Below, piece by piece: positions 15,201 through 21,869 of a stretch of 21,869 bases of DNA. The position numbers were made by a program, and so were the translations under genes. The stretch spans positions 1-21,869 of the forward strand of contig DHIZ01000137.1 in the NCBI GenBank assembly GCA_002404055.1, written 5' to 3'. The stretch is from Chloroflexi bacterium UBA4733 (GTDB taxonomy: Bacteria > Chloroflexota > UBA4733). Position 1 is the first letter of the stretch; each line of letters begins with the position of its first letter. A model generated the notes under the pieces. It saw only the letters and a list, made by a program, of their open reading frames with translations, made no database searches and had not been told where the DNA came from.

Positions 15201-16457
15201 GCGCTCTCACTTGACGGTCAGATCGTCGCCCCAACGCTCATGACCAACGCCGTTGGCCTGACAACCTTCGAGGTGCGGGTGCTGGTCTGCCGTGAGCTGC
15301 AGGCTCCCGAGTCACCGACGCGCACGCGCCACCTGGAGGTCAGCCTGCCAGCCGATTGCCGTTACACGGCCGGTGACCACCTCGGCGTCTGCCCGCAGAA
15401 CGACGAGGAGATCGTAGAGAAGCTGGCGCAACATTTGGGGGCCGCGCTGGAGGGCGTCTTTGCCGTGCCCAAGAGTATGAACGTGCGTGCCGTGCCCAAG
15501 GGTGTCGCCCTCCAGGTGCGCAACGTCCTCACCTGCCTGGTCGACATTACCTCGCTGCCGCGCGTGGCGCTGCTCGACCTGGTGCTCGACAAGGTCGCGG
15601 AGCCGGACGAGCGGGCCAAGCTGCAGCAAATCAAGGACGTCCTGTTGACACCGGACGGCCCGGCGTCGCCGTTGCGCACCGCCATCAACGACAGTGGCTA
15701 CGACGTGCTGCAACTGCTGGAGGAGTTCCGCTCCTGCTCGATCAACATCTTCGAGTTTCTGCAGGTCGCCCAGCCGCTGCGGCCACGCTACTACTCCACG
15801 AGCTCGAGCCCGCGCATCCACGGCAACGCCACGGCGCACGTCTCGGTCGGTCGCCACGCGACGCCGGTGCCGGGGATGCCCGGTCGCGAGTTGCGGGGCA
15901 TGAGTTCGCATTATGTCCATACCCGCCGCGCGGGCGACCGCATGAACATCTTCATCGACCGTGCCGAGGGCTTCCATCTGCAGGAGGACATCACGAAGCC
16001 GATGATCTTCGTGTCGGCGGGCACCGGCTATGCGCCGATGCGGGCCTTCCTGTGGGAGCGGCTGGCGATGCAGCGCGAGGGCGTCCAGCTCGCCCCGGCG
16101 GCCCTGTTCAACGGCATCCGGGCGAGCAAACTCGATTACATCTATCGTGACGAGATTGAGATGTTCGTCCAGGAGGGCGTGCTCGACTACCTGTACGTGG
16201 CCATGTCGCGCGAAGTGCCGGGGCAGCGCGACTACGTCCAGGACCGGATCGTGAGCCAGGGTCCCCTGGTCTGGGACCTCGTCCGGCAGGGCGGCTTCAT
16301 CTACGTCTGCGGCGCGCAGGTGATGCGCGACGACGTCCGGAGCGCCTTCGTCAGCGTCTTCGCCCAGTACGGCGCGATGACGCCCGAGGCGGCCGAAGCG
16401 TACATGGTGCAGATGGCGACCACGGAGAACCGTTACCGCCCCGACGTGTGGGGATGA
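12249..16457 (+). CDS. Tandem cytochrome b5 - cytochrome P450 (CYP102-like) - diflavin reductase fusion
   Basis: This is one 1402-residue soluble chain; no signal peptide or membrane helix is seen. Order: cytochrome b5 (46-128, haem ligands His81 in HPGG and His105 in VGHS); Pro/Ala linker; second b5 (172-254, His207 and His231); P450 haem domain (about 290-755); Lys/Arg/Ala linker; FMN flavodoxin domain (801-950, YGSNFGSS loop); FAD/NADPH domain (about 1005-1402). In the P450, the ExxR pair is Glu625/Arg628 and the haem thiolate is Cys706 in FSVGPRQCMA. The DPETGxxLD segment before the I-helix closely matches P450 BM3. The reductase keeps RYYST (FAD), AGTGYAP (NADPH) and the Ser1183, Cys1354, Asp1399 and C-terminal Trp1401 of the hydride-transfer set. 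Oddly, the I-helix reads NGFNGPS (566-572) where BM3 has AGHETTS, so the acid and alcohol for O-O cleavage are missing. The substrate is unknown. Confidence 0.93.
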   Translation: MSVHPPARSEAPSSLTISPAPPVIPTVDAGASARTVDVAAPTSAELPEFDWNEILQHDKPGDFWVVFRGGVYDISEWMYRHPGGAEVYIELYGRNGTGAFNAVGHSEEAWNLAQKFKVGRLKAGAKPPAQVGPPTMTEPLGPAVRGPGAVAAGPKVRPLAEPEGAAADSRTLPEFDWHEILRHDKPGDFWVVFSDGVYDVSEWMYHHPGGAEVFIESYGHDVTAAFNEIGHSDEAWNLTQSFKVGRLKEGARPPRHVGRPALTSGAPPPRRAGEETQAAAPAASPIVKDALDIPYAVRWLVPQGERFANFDIINDNDTQLGYWRKFGHIYAVGIPTKKWRLVVVSDPELLDEVAGNEEQFGKRVEDINFFDQLAGSRGGGISVVSDGDYYNRVRRIMLPWYAPAHQKTQFGRMKEMARMTMAAWAAMPDAEPLNMREWMERYSLEISGRGACNYDFGLLDKDAVKSPFAAAVPESTKESVARIAESRPDFTLLSGRAKRARKQKYHQQNEVLFSTAEAIVKGRLNTCPIGQQTDLLTRLITVPDPETGKRLDTETIRDQILMHLSNGFNGPSVTGSWLAYVLATHLDVEEKLIAEIDGITGGDPDYDLQYSDLMALPYMTQVIKETLRVYPPMPVTVRRSRKDGMLGRYRVRKDDIILVGTLAAQRDPRYWGPNADVFDPDQFAMEKVVERPRHAFIPFSVGPRQCMAQEVTFMMLRVGLFEIYNRYRLRLPPGVTVKKNTVATTKPVAVPVVRLPREGKEERRAALAQRKHKVAAGVAAGPGASRAWDRPSEIPETSAYRHVVVAYGSNFGSSKELAMRFAERSHVYGYTSDLVTLNELVDLPARTQPWLLVVMTSTYTGSPPGNAIAFKSWLDHTAEGCENWKNCRYLVWGLGNSQWNAFLAFPRYVQRRLDELGATSLSPIAFGDVGSPVWEDAHVAWNDRTWPMLIDMSGARPSDAAAARIAAEKAAHEALTSTDTTTAMALSLDGQIVAPTLMTNAVGLTTFEVRVLVCRELQAPESPTRTRHLEVSLPADCRYTAGDHLGVCPQNDEEIVEKLAQHLGAALEGVFAVPKSMNVRAVPKGVALQVRNVLTCLVDITSLPRVALLDLVLDKVAEPDERAKLQQIKDVLLTPDGPASPLRTAINDSGYDVLQLLEEFRSCSINIFEFLQVAQPLRPRYYSTSSSPRIHGNATAHVSVGRHATPVPGMPGRELRGMSSHYVHTRRAGDRMNIFIDRAEGFHLQEDITKPMIFVSAGTGYAPMRAFLWERLAMQREGVQLAPAALFNGIRASKLDYIYRDEIEMFVQEGVLDYLYVAMSREVPGQRDYVQDRIVSQGPLVWDLVRQGGFIYVCGAQVMRDDVRSAFVSVFAQYGAMTPEAAEAYMVQMATTENRYRPDVWG
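12384..13010 (+). repeat. Internal tandem duplication encoding the two b5 domains
   Basis: Codons 46-128 (12384-12632) and 172-254 (12762-13010) encode two copies of an 83-residue unit, offset by 126 codons. I count 64 of 83 residues identical (77%) with no gaps. The copies are separated by a 43-residue Pro/Ala/Gly linker. All four haem-ligand histidines and both HPGG turns are retained, so both copies look under selection. Confidence 0.92.
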
Positions 16458-16475
16458 ACGTAATACCTTTGGGTT

Positions 16476-16493
16476 CCGCGACCACCGTCGCGG
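16476..16493 (+). other. Stem-loop between the P450 fusion and the small membrane gene
   Basis: CCGCGAC-CACC-GTCGCGG is a perfect 7-bp hairpin starting 19 bases after the P450 stop codon. Only a short, broken T-run follows (TTCT), so it would be a leaky terminator or an mRNA-stability element that lowers expression of the downstream genes relative to the P450. Confidence 0.5.
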
Positions 16494-16520
16494 TTCTGGA
16501 GAGGCATACAGGGAGACGCG

Positions 16521-16691
16521 ATGGACCTACTGGCTCTGATCTTGACGCTGGCAGCATTGGCGATGTTCGCTTTTGCCGCCAGTGGCCGTGAACTCCGGCA
16601 CTTCAACGAGATAGCGCTCGGGCTGGTTTTTCTGACGGCGGCGCTGATCTGTCAGTTCACGGCAATTACCACGATTCACATTGGGCGATGA
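16521..16691 (+). CDS. Small two-helix membrane protein, 56 residues
   Basis: I do not recognise a family. The peptide starts MDLLALILTLAALAMFAFAA, has a short polar loop SGRELRHFNE (21-30), then a second hydrophobic helix IALGLVFLTAALICQFTAI, and ends at TTIHIGR. Two transmembrane helices with a charged hairpin loop fit a small accessory or anchoring subunit. The ATG at 16521 follows GGGAG (16511-16515) by 5 bases. It lies 63 bases after the P450 fusion gene and could dock that soluble enzyme to the membrane, but this is speculation from position alone. Confidence 0.6.
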   Translation: MDLLALILTLAALAMFAFAASGRELRHFNEIALGLVFLTAALICQFTAITTIHIGR

Positions 16692-16789
16692 TGGCGAGCA
16701 GGGCAGCAGACTGCGGGTCGCAGCCTCGCTCGTGCGTTACCATACACTGATACCCCGCAGTGAGCGGCGTACTGATCAGAGGAGCTACC

Positions 16790-17005
16790 GTGGCGGAAGT
16801 GACAATTCGGGCAACGCGTAACGGCCCGTATCATGTGCAGGGCAAGGCGACGATTATCGACCCGCGTGGCAACGTCGCTGAGTATGATGGTGAAGAGGCG
16901 TGGCTGTGCCGCTGTGGCGGTTCGACGACCAAGCCGTTCTGCGACGGCACCCACACGAAGATCGGCTTCAAGGCGGCGGAAGCGGCGGTAGCGGCGAGCG
17001 AGTAG
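16790..17005 (+). CDS. CDGSH-type iron-sulfur protein
   Basis: This 71-residue protein has one CDGSH zinc-finger-like domain that binds a [2Fe-2S] cluster through three Cys and one His. The ligands are Cys40, Cys42, Cys51 and His55, in the pattern CRCGGSTTKPFCDGTH (40-55), with Thr for the Ser of the CDGSH name. Bacterial members act as electron or cluster carriers. The GTG at 16790 is chosen because AGAGGAG lies 5 bases upstream; an in-frame GTG at 16760 has no such site. The gene ends 12 bases before the Rieske ferredoxin, so the two form an operon of small redox carriers behind the P450 fusion. Confidence 0.88.
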   Translation: MAEVTIRATRNGPYHVQGKATIIDPRGNVAEYDGEEAWLCRCGGSTTKPFCDGTHTKIGFKAAEAAVAASE

Positions 17006-17017
17006 GAGCGTGGCCAG

Positions 17018-17341
17018 ATGCCGGACGAGTTCATTACTGTGGCCCGAGCCGAAGAGGTGGGCGACCACCAGTTGCGGCGCGTCGAGATCGATGAGCGACC
17101 GGTCGTCCTGACACGCGTCAATGGGCGTGTCTACGCCCTGAGCGGCATCTGCACGCACGAGAATGTCGAGCTTATCGATGGGGAGGTGGACGAGGACACC
17201 ATCTGGTGCCCCATCCACGCCTCCGGCTTCAACGTCTTTACAGGTGAGGTCAACAGCCCTCCAGCCGCCATACCGCTGCCGGTGTACGACGTGCGCGAGG
17301 TCGACGGCGCCGTGCAGGTGAGTCGGCGGCCCCGTGCCTGA
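17018..17341 (+). CDS. Rieske-type [2Fe-2S] ferredoxin
   Basis: This is a 107-residue soluble Rieske protein. Cluster ligands are Cys45-x-His47 (ICTHENVEL) and Cys64-x2-His67 (WCPIHASGF), and the domain fills the whole protein, as in ferredoxin partners of Rieske oxygenases or NirD-like proteins. The usual CTHxG/A...CPxHG pattern is kept, with Ala68 after the second His. The ATG at 17018 follows TAGGAG by 9 bases. It sits between the CDGSH gene (12 bases) and a SEDS cell-wall gene (9 bases). No oxygenase alpha subunit is nearby, so its partner may be the P450 fusion or lie elsewhere. Confidence 0.9.
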   Translation: MPDEFITVARAEEVGDHQLRRVEIDERPVVLTRVNGRVYALSGICTHENVELIDGEVDEDTIWCPIHASGFNVFTGEVNSPPAAIPLPVYDVREVDGAVQVSRRPRA

Positions 17342-17350
17342 CGGGCCATC

Positions 17351-18628
17351 GTGAGCGGTCGCCTGGGAACACGCCCCCTGGAGTTGCGGCTGCTCGTGCT
17401 GGCGCTGCTGGTATTCTCTGTCGGCCAGATGACCCTGGCCGCTGTCGGCAACCGTTCCGCCGCCAGTGTGGCCCCGGCGGTTGTTGCGCTCGGCCTCGTT
17501 TTCCTGGCGGCGCACTTCTGGCTCTCGGTGAACGGCGCGACGGGCGACGAGGTGCTGTTGCCTGCCGCCGGAGTCCTGACGGCGATCAGCCTGACGGTGG
17601 TGGAGCGCCTGCATCCCACGTCCTTTCTGCCGCAGTTTGTCTGGATTGTGCTGGGTTTCGCCATTGCTACTGGTATTGCCGGCAGCCGCTTTGAGTTGTG
17701 GTGGCTCTCGCGCTACAAGTACACCTTCGCTGCTGCCGGCTTCGCCCTGCTGGTCATCACTGCCCTCTTTGGCCGCAAGGTGAACGGCGCCCGGCTCTGG
17801 ATCGGCGTCGGTCCCTTGCAGTTCCAGAGCACCGAAGTGATGAAGCTGGTGCTGGTGGTGTTCATTGCCGGCTACCTGGAGGAGAAACGCGACCTCCTGA
17901 CCCTCGGCGAACACCGCTGGGGTCCGCTGCGCCTGCCACCCCTGCAGTACGTCGGACCGCTCGGCGTGATGTGGCTGGCGTCGCTGCTCTCCCTGCTCTG
18001 GCAGCGTGACCTCGGTGGCACGCTACTGTTGCTCGGTGTGGCGTTGGCCATGCTCTACGGCAGCACGGGCCGCCCCTCCTACGTTGTCGGCGGGCTGGCG
18101 CTCTTTGTGCTCAATGTGATCCTCACCTATCATTTCTTTGGCTACGTACGCTCGCGCGTCGATGTCTGGCTCGACCCCTGGACCTACGCCGCCAACCAGG
18201 GCTACCAGATCGTGCAGGCGCTGTATGCCGTCAGTTCCGGTGGCGTCTTCGGCGCCGGTCTGGGACAGGGGCTGCCGGGCTATATCCCCGAGGTCTATAC
18301 CGACTTCGTCTACGCGGCCATCGCCGAGGAGTTGGGACTGCTCGGTGCGCTGGCGATCCTTGTGCTGTTCCTGATCATGGTGTTTCGGGGCTTGCGCATT
18401 GCCTTGCGTTGCCCTGGCCCATTCGAGCAGATGCTGGCCCTTGGTCTGGCCTGCCTCTTAGGGTTGCAGTGTCTCGTGATCGTGGCGGGCAACCTGGAGG
18501 TGATCCCCCTCACCGGCATTACCTTGCCCTTCGTCAGCTACGGTGGCAGTTCGATGGTGATCAACTTCATCGTGCTGGGCATCTTGCTGCGCCTGTCCTC
18601 CCTGGCTGAGGCGGCGCGCGCTACCTGA
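17351..18628 (+). CDS. SEDS family peptidoglycan glycosyltransferase (FtsW/RodA-like)
   Basis: This 425-residue polytopic membrane protein polymerises lipid II together with a class B penicillin-binding protein in the elongation or division machinery. Family motifs: NGARLWIGVGPLQFQSTEVMK, the loop WLDPW...NQGYQIVQALYAV with GGVFGAGLGQG, the catalytic loop IPEVYTDFVYAAIAEELG (Asp318 in TDF is the expected essential acid), and TLPFVSYGGSS near the C-terminus. About ten transmembrane segments are apparent. I cannot choose between FtsW and RodA. The GTG start lies 9 bases after the Rieske stop with no clear ribosome site, so translation may be coupled. No penicillin-binding protein gene follows. 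The 3' end overlaps the convergent phosphotransferase gene by 171 bases. Confidence 0.88.
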   Translation: MSGRLGTRPLELRLLVLALLVFSVGQMTLAAVGNRSAASVAPAVVALGLVFLAAHFWLSVNGATGDEVLLPAAGVLTAISLTVVERLHPTSFLPQFVWIVLGFAIATGIAGSRFELWWLSRYKYTFAAAGFALLVITALFGRKVNGARLWIGVGPLQFQSTEVMKLVLVVFIAGYLEEKRDLLTLGEHRWGPLRLPPLQYVGPLGVMWLASLLSLLWQRDLGGTLLLLGVALAMLYGSTGRPSYVVGGLALFVLNVILTYHFFGYVRSRVDVWLDPWTYAANQGYQIVQALYAVSSGGVFGAGLGQGLPGYIPEVYTDFVYAAIAEELGLLGALAILVLFLIMVFRGLRIALRCPGPFEQMLALGLACLLGLQCLVIVAGNLEVIPLTGITLPFVSYGGSSMVINFIVLGILLRLSSLAEAARAT

Positions 18629-19690
18629 GCCGCGGGAGTGGCGTTCCACCATCGCCTTTGGCAGGGCGATGATGACGCCGAAGGCCAGCACCAGCAACGC
18701 GCCGAAGCCGAAAAGCTTCTGTGTCTTTTCCAGGAACAGGGCGGCCACGCCGGCCAGGATGGTCAAGGAGTAGAGCAGCCCGAGGATGGCGGAAGGTGGC
18801 AGGCCGGCGCTGAGCAGCCGGTGATGCAGGTGGCCCAGGTCGTAGCGCATGGCAGCGCGACCGGTCCGCAGCCGAGTGTAGATGACGTAGGCATAGTCGA
18901 GGATCGGGATACCCAGGACTAGCATCGCCGTGGCTAGGCGTGCGCCGCCCAGGATCGACAGCATCGCAAGCGTGAACCCCAGAAAATGCGACCCGGTATC
19001 ACCCATAATCAGACGCGCCGGCGGCCAGTTCCAGAACAGGAAGCCGACGCAAATTGCCGCGAGTAGGCCAAGCAGGTAGGCGACGCCTATTTCCTGGCCC
19101 ATGTAGCGCGCAGTATGCAAGGCGAGCACGCCGGAGGCGATGGCGACCACGCCTCCCGCCAGACCGTCGATGCCATCCAGCGCATTCACTGCATTGATCA
19201 TGGCGACGAACCAGAGCACGGTCGCCGGGATCGCCAGCACCAGCGGCAAGGTCACCGGCGCGGCCAGGGGGTTTGGATTGAACGGGTTGTTCAACGGCGT
19301 CGAGATGTGGTCGATGCGCAGGCCGGCGGCCATCGCCAGCACAGCAACGGCGACCTGCGCCAGCAGCTTGAGCCAGGGCGGCAGACCAAAGAGGTCGTCC
19401 GGGATCTGCGAGAGCATGATCAGGAGCGCGCCAAGCAGGCCCCAGTGCAACTCCGGCAGGAGGTTCGGCGCCAGCGTTAGCCCACCGATCCACCAGGCCA
19501 GGGGCAAGAAGGCCAATGCCATCGCCACGCCGCCCAACCGGGGCACCGGCACGCTGTGGATGCGCCGCGGACTCGGCTGATCCAGCCAGCCTCGCCGCCG
19601 CGCTAGCCGGTTGATGACCCAGCAGAGGAGGAACGATGTGACGGCGGCAAGGAGGAGCGCGGAGGGGATGAGGAGATGGGCGATAGTCAC
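18458..19690 (-). CDS. Undecaprenyl-phosphate sugar-1-phosphate transferase (WecA/TagO/MraY superfamily)
   Basis: This 410-residue polytopic enzyme transfers a sugar-1-phosphate, commonly GlcNAc-1-P, from UDP to undecaprenyl phosphate, starting cell-wall polymer, O-antigen or glycan synthesis. Motifs: PDD (97-99, catalytic acids), NAVNALDGIDGLAGG (166-180), WPPARLIMGDTGS (222-234), and DLGHLHHRL (284-292), whose His-rich loop marks the WecA/TagO branch rather than MraY. The GTG start overlaps the stop of the upstream protease gene (GTGA), so the pair is coupled. Residues from about 353 on are hydrophilic, low in hydrophobic helices, and are encoded opposite the 3' end of the SEDS gene. That tail is probably a read-on after loss of an older stop codon. 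Confidence 0.87.
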   Translation of the reverse strand: MTIAHLLIPSALLLAAVTSFLLCWVINRLARRRGWLDQPSPRRIHSVPVPRLGGVAMALAFLPLAWWIGGLTLAPNLLPELHWGLLGALLIMLSQIPDDLFGLPPWLKLLAQVAVAVLAMAAGLRIDHISTPLNNPFNPNPLAAPVTLPLVLAIPATVLWFVAMINAVNALDGIDGLAGGVVAIASGVLALHTARYMGQEIGVAYLLGLLAAICVGFLFWNWPPARLIMGDTGSHFLGFTLAMLSILGGARLATAMLVLGIPILDYAYVIYTRLRTGRAAMRYDLGHLHHRLLSAGLPPSAILGLLYSLTILAGVAALFLEKTQKLFGFGALLVLAFGVIIALPKAMVERHSRGSGSARRLSQGGQAQQDAQHDEVDHHRTATVADEGQGNAGEGDHLQVARHDHETLQP

Positions 19691-21869
19691 GGCCCAATCT
19701 GCACGGTGAACCCGCCTTGCTCGCTGCTCTTCGGCGCTAACGCGCTGACCACTACTACCACGCTTTGCCCTGGTTGCGCGATAGCGGTGAGGGAGAGACT
19801 GCCGCCATTGGCGGCGTCCAACGGCATGCCGTATACCGCCGGGTTGACACCGTTGGCGATCACTTGCACGATGAACCGTACCGGCACGCGGTTATCGGTG
19901 AGCAGCCAGCCGGAGGAGGTCCAGCCGCCATAGCCGTTTTGCCCGTCGACGAAGCCGATTTCCGGGATGTAGATATCGGCCAGGCCCACGCCTGGACCGC
20001 TGTACGCTTCGTCGGTGACGTACTCGAAGCGCAGCAGCGCCAGCGTGCCGGCGTAGGGAGTGAGGTCCACATGTTCCTGCCACCAGCCGGGCGCTGCGCC
20101 GGCTTCGGCGCTCTGGCCGGTGTAGCCGTTGCCGTAGTTCTGGCCGTTGGGATCGGCGGTGGTGCTATGCGTGCCGGGCAGTGTCGTCCAGGTCGTACCA
20201 CCGTCCTGGGACACCTCCACGTAGAAATAGTCATAGGTATCCTCGATATTGAGCCACAGCGAGAAATCCAGTGATGCGCTGGTGACGCGACGCAAGTTGA
20301 TCGGGCGGGTGAGCGTCGTGTCCATCGTGTCTGCCCGGTTCCCCCACCACTCCAGCCCGGCGTGCGCCGGCTGCTGCATGAGGGGGACGCTCGTTACCCC
20401 TTGAAACTGTAGCGTCCCTGTGGCTGAGGCGGCTGGAATTTCGTAGTAGCGGGCGGCATACGGGTGAACGGCGCCATGGAGCGGCGCGTCGGCGGTCAGC
20501 GGCAACGGGCTGATCGCCGCGTGCAGCGAGGTATCCGCGTAGGCAAAGCGGCCACTATCCACCGACGGGTCGTCCAGTTCGTTGGCGACGAGCCAGTCGG
20601 CAAAGACGCTGTCAAACGTCGTGTCGGGAGCGTGACGGCGCAGGAAGTTCGCGAACAGTTGTACGTCCGGCGCCTTGCTCGCCAGCAGCTCTTTCATGAT
20701 GGCCGGACCACCGTAGTGTTCCAGGAAGTATTCCAGGAACAGGTAGGCAGCACCGTAATGGGGGACGGCGGCCTGGGGCGCGCTGGCCCAGGCGTCGAGT
20801 TGGGTGTCGGGCGCGGCGAGAAAGAGTGGCACGACGGCGCCCACTGGGTAGCCGTTGATGTGTTGCGCCAGCATCGACATGCCTTCGTTCAGCCAACTGT
20901 CGTCGTGGGGGCGCACGTTCCAGTGGATCATGTGCTGGAACTCGTGGGCGATGGTGGAGAGATAATCGGCGGAGCCGATGCGCTCGGCCTGGGCGTTGAT
21001 GTAGATCGCGTCGCGCTGGTTGCTGTACGGGATAACGGCGGTTGGGTATCCATCCGAGGCCGAAAAGTACCCGCCGACACCCGGCACGGCGGCGTTGACG
21101 ATGGATATGCGGTTATCGCCGTCGGGCCCCGGCTGGCGCGGCAGACCAAAGATGCCGGTGTCGGCAGGATAGATCTGCGTCTCAAACGTCTGCGCGGCCT
21201 GTTGGAGTCCGGCGGTGTCATAGGGCAGCTTGTCCTGCACGTAAAAGTAGGCGTGCTGCGTCTTGAGACGGACCGTCGCGGTGATCGGAAAATAGCGGCG
21301 GTTAGCCTCATCAGCGATTTGAAAGGTGGTTTGGTAGCCCACCGGGTAGTCAAGCGGCAGGGCGACCGGCGTTGTCACCACAGCGCTGATGTGGCGCAGG
21401 CGCTGGGCCAGGGCGACCAGATGGCGCGGCGGCGTCTGTGCCGCGATGTCGGCCTCGCTGGCGGTGGCGACGGGGGCAGGCAATACGGTAGTCGCCGGCA
21501 CGACGCCGGCAGTCGCCGTCGGTGTGGCCGACTGTTGTTCCGGCGCAGCTTCTCGCGGCGTGCCACCGTATCTGCTGATGGACGTAGTCGATGCCTGTGC
21601 CGAGGCGGATGACGAAGGCGCCGGTAGAGTGGTCCTAACGGCCGGAGGTGAGGCGGTGAGGGATGCACGGGCGATGGAGGCGGGTGTGACAACCTGATTG
21701 CTCGCTGCGACGGTCGGTGAGATCGTGGCAGCGGGATGGGCGCAGGCGCTAACGAGCAGCATGAGAACGGTCAACGTCGCAGGAAGATGCGCTATTCGGT
21801 GCGGCGACTTGATATGCCGGCATCTGTTGGATGTTGACGAACTGCGGCGGTGCTCGGTAGGGGCAGGCC
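19687..21869 (-). CDS. Secreted zinc metalloprotease lipoprotein with immune-inhibitor-A-like C-terminal module (5' end probably outside the window)
   Basis: Residue numbers count from the TTG at 21774. Starting there leaves only MTVLMLLVSAC before the lipobox cysteine (Cys11), with no positive charge. The frame stays open to the window edge and adds a basic stretch (RHIKSPHRIAHLPAT) that would complete a signal peptide, so the true start is probably upstream. Residues 12-115 are a Ser/Thr/Ala/Pro linker. The protease core has HEFQH (277-281) followed by WLNEG with Glu297, a gluzincin-like layout seen in M30/M6-like peptidases. The C-terminal 270 residues resemble the MAM-like region of immune inhibitor A: WWGNRADTMD, YFYVEVSQDGGTTW, VDLTPYAG and a TDEAYSGPG turn. 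The protein likely sits on the cell surface and degrades extracellular protein. Its stop overlaps the WecA-type gene start. Confidence 0.83.
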   Translation of the reverse strand, partial: PAPTEHRRSSSTSNRCRHIKSPHRIAHLPATLTVLMLLVSACAHPAATISPTVAASNQVVTPASIARASLTASPPAVRTTLPAPSSSASAQASTTSISRYGGTPREAAPEQQSATPTATAGVVPATTVLPAPVATASEADIAAQTPPRHLVALAQRLRHISAVVTTPVALPLDYPVGYQTTFQIADEANRRYFPITATVRLKTQHAYFYVQDKLPYDTAGLQQAAQTFETQIYPADTGIFGLPRQPGPDGDNRISIVNAAVPGVGGYFSASDGYPTAVIPYSNQRDAIYINAQAERIGSADYLSTIAHEFQHMIHWNVRPHDDSWLNEGMSMLAQHINGYPVGAVVPLFLAAPDTQLDAWASAPQAAVPHYGAAYLFLEYFLEHYGGPAIMKELLASKAPDVQLFANFLRRHAPDTTFDSVFADWLVANELDDPSVDSGRFAYADTSLHAAISPLPLTADAPLHGAVHPYAARYYEIPAASATGTLQFQGVTSVPLMQQPAHAGLEWWGNRADTMDTTLTRPINLRRVTSASLDFSLWLNIEDTYDYFYVEVSQDGGTTWTTLPGTHSTTADPNGQNYGNGYTGQSAEAGAAPGWWQEHVDLTPYAGTLALLRFEYVTDEAYSGPGVGLADIYIPEIGFVDGQNGYGGWTSSGWLLTDNRVPVRFIVQVIANGVNPAVYGMPLDAANGGSLSLTAIAQPGQSVVVVVSALAPKSSEQGGFTVQIGP

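Noticed and set aside
16676..17914. 412-codon minus-strand frame opposite the CDGSH, Rieske and SEDS genes
   Set aside because: It is Gln/His/Arg-rich with no domain, and it runs across several clearly coding plus-strand genes and their junctions.

Overview
This window is GC-rich, gene-dense bacterial chromosome with no rRNA, tRNA, CRISPR array, insertion sequence or replication origin that I can see. The best guess at the host is a member of the Chloroflexota. The reasons are the lipoproteins with long Ser/Thr/Ala linkers, a metalloprotease with an immune-inhibitor-A-like C-terminal module, a PRC-barrel protein, and a palindromic 'AGCCTGCTgaAGCAGGCT' intergenic element. This is an inference from style, not a proof.

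Layout, left to right. (1) 1-129: a nested inverted repeat. (2) 130-3784: mostly housekeeping genes: an SthA-type transhydrogenase, a pterin-4a-carbinolamine dehydratase, a two-domain PRC-barrel protein and an RraA-family aldolase-like protein. (3) 3911-4959: a lower-GC, translationally coupled pair, a RusA-like Holliday junction resolvase and a PD-(D/E)XK nuclease-like protein. It looks acquired. (4) 5040-7925, minus strand: a sulfatase followed by an orphan sugar-type solute-binding lipoprotein. (5) 7926-8258: a gene-free stretch with a promoter-like -10, a highly structured RNA of about 165 nt and a strong intrinsic terminator. It is either a free small RNA (6S-like shape) or an attenuator. 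(6) 8259-11797: a heterodimeric ABC exporter with one degenerate ATP site. (7) 11926-12093, minus strand: a tiny 55-residue gene. (8) 12249-17341: a redox block led by a 1402-residue fusion of two cytochrome b5 domains, a CYP102-like P450 and a diflavin reductase, followed by a two-helix membrane peptide, a CDGSH iron-sulfur protein and a Rieske ferredoxin. (9) 17351-21869: a SEDS (FtsW/RodA) glycosyltransferase running into a convergent WecA/TagO-type phosphotransferase, which is itself coupled to a secreted metalloprotease lipoprotein.

The most notable object is the P450 fusion. It carries every electron carrier of a microsomal P450 system (diflavin reductase, b5 and P450) in one soluble chain. 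The b5 module is duplicated with both pairs of haem-ligand histidines kept, while the P450 I-helix has lost the usual acid-alcohol pair that drives O-O bond cleavage. With the CDGSH and Rieske genes just downstream, it suggests an undescribed self-sufficient oxidoreductase system whose substrate cannot be read from sequence.
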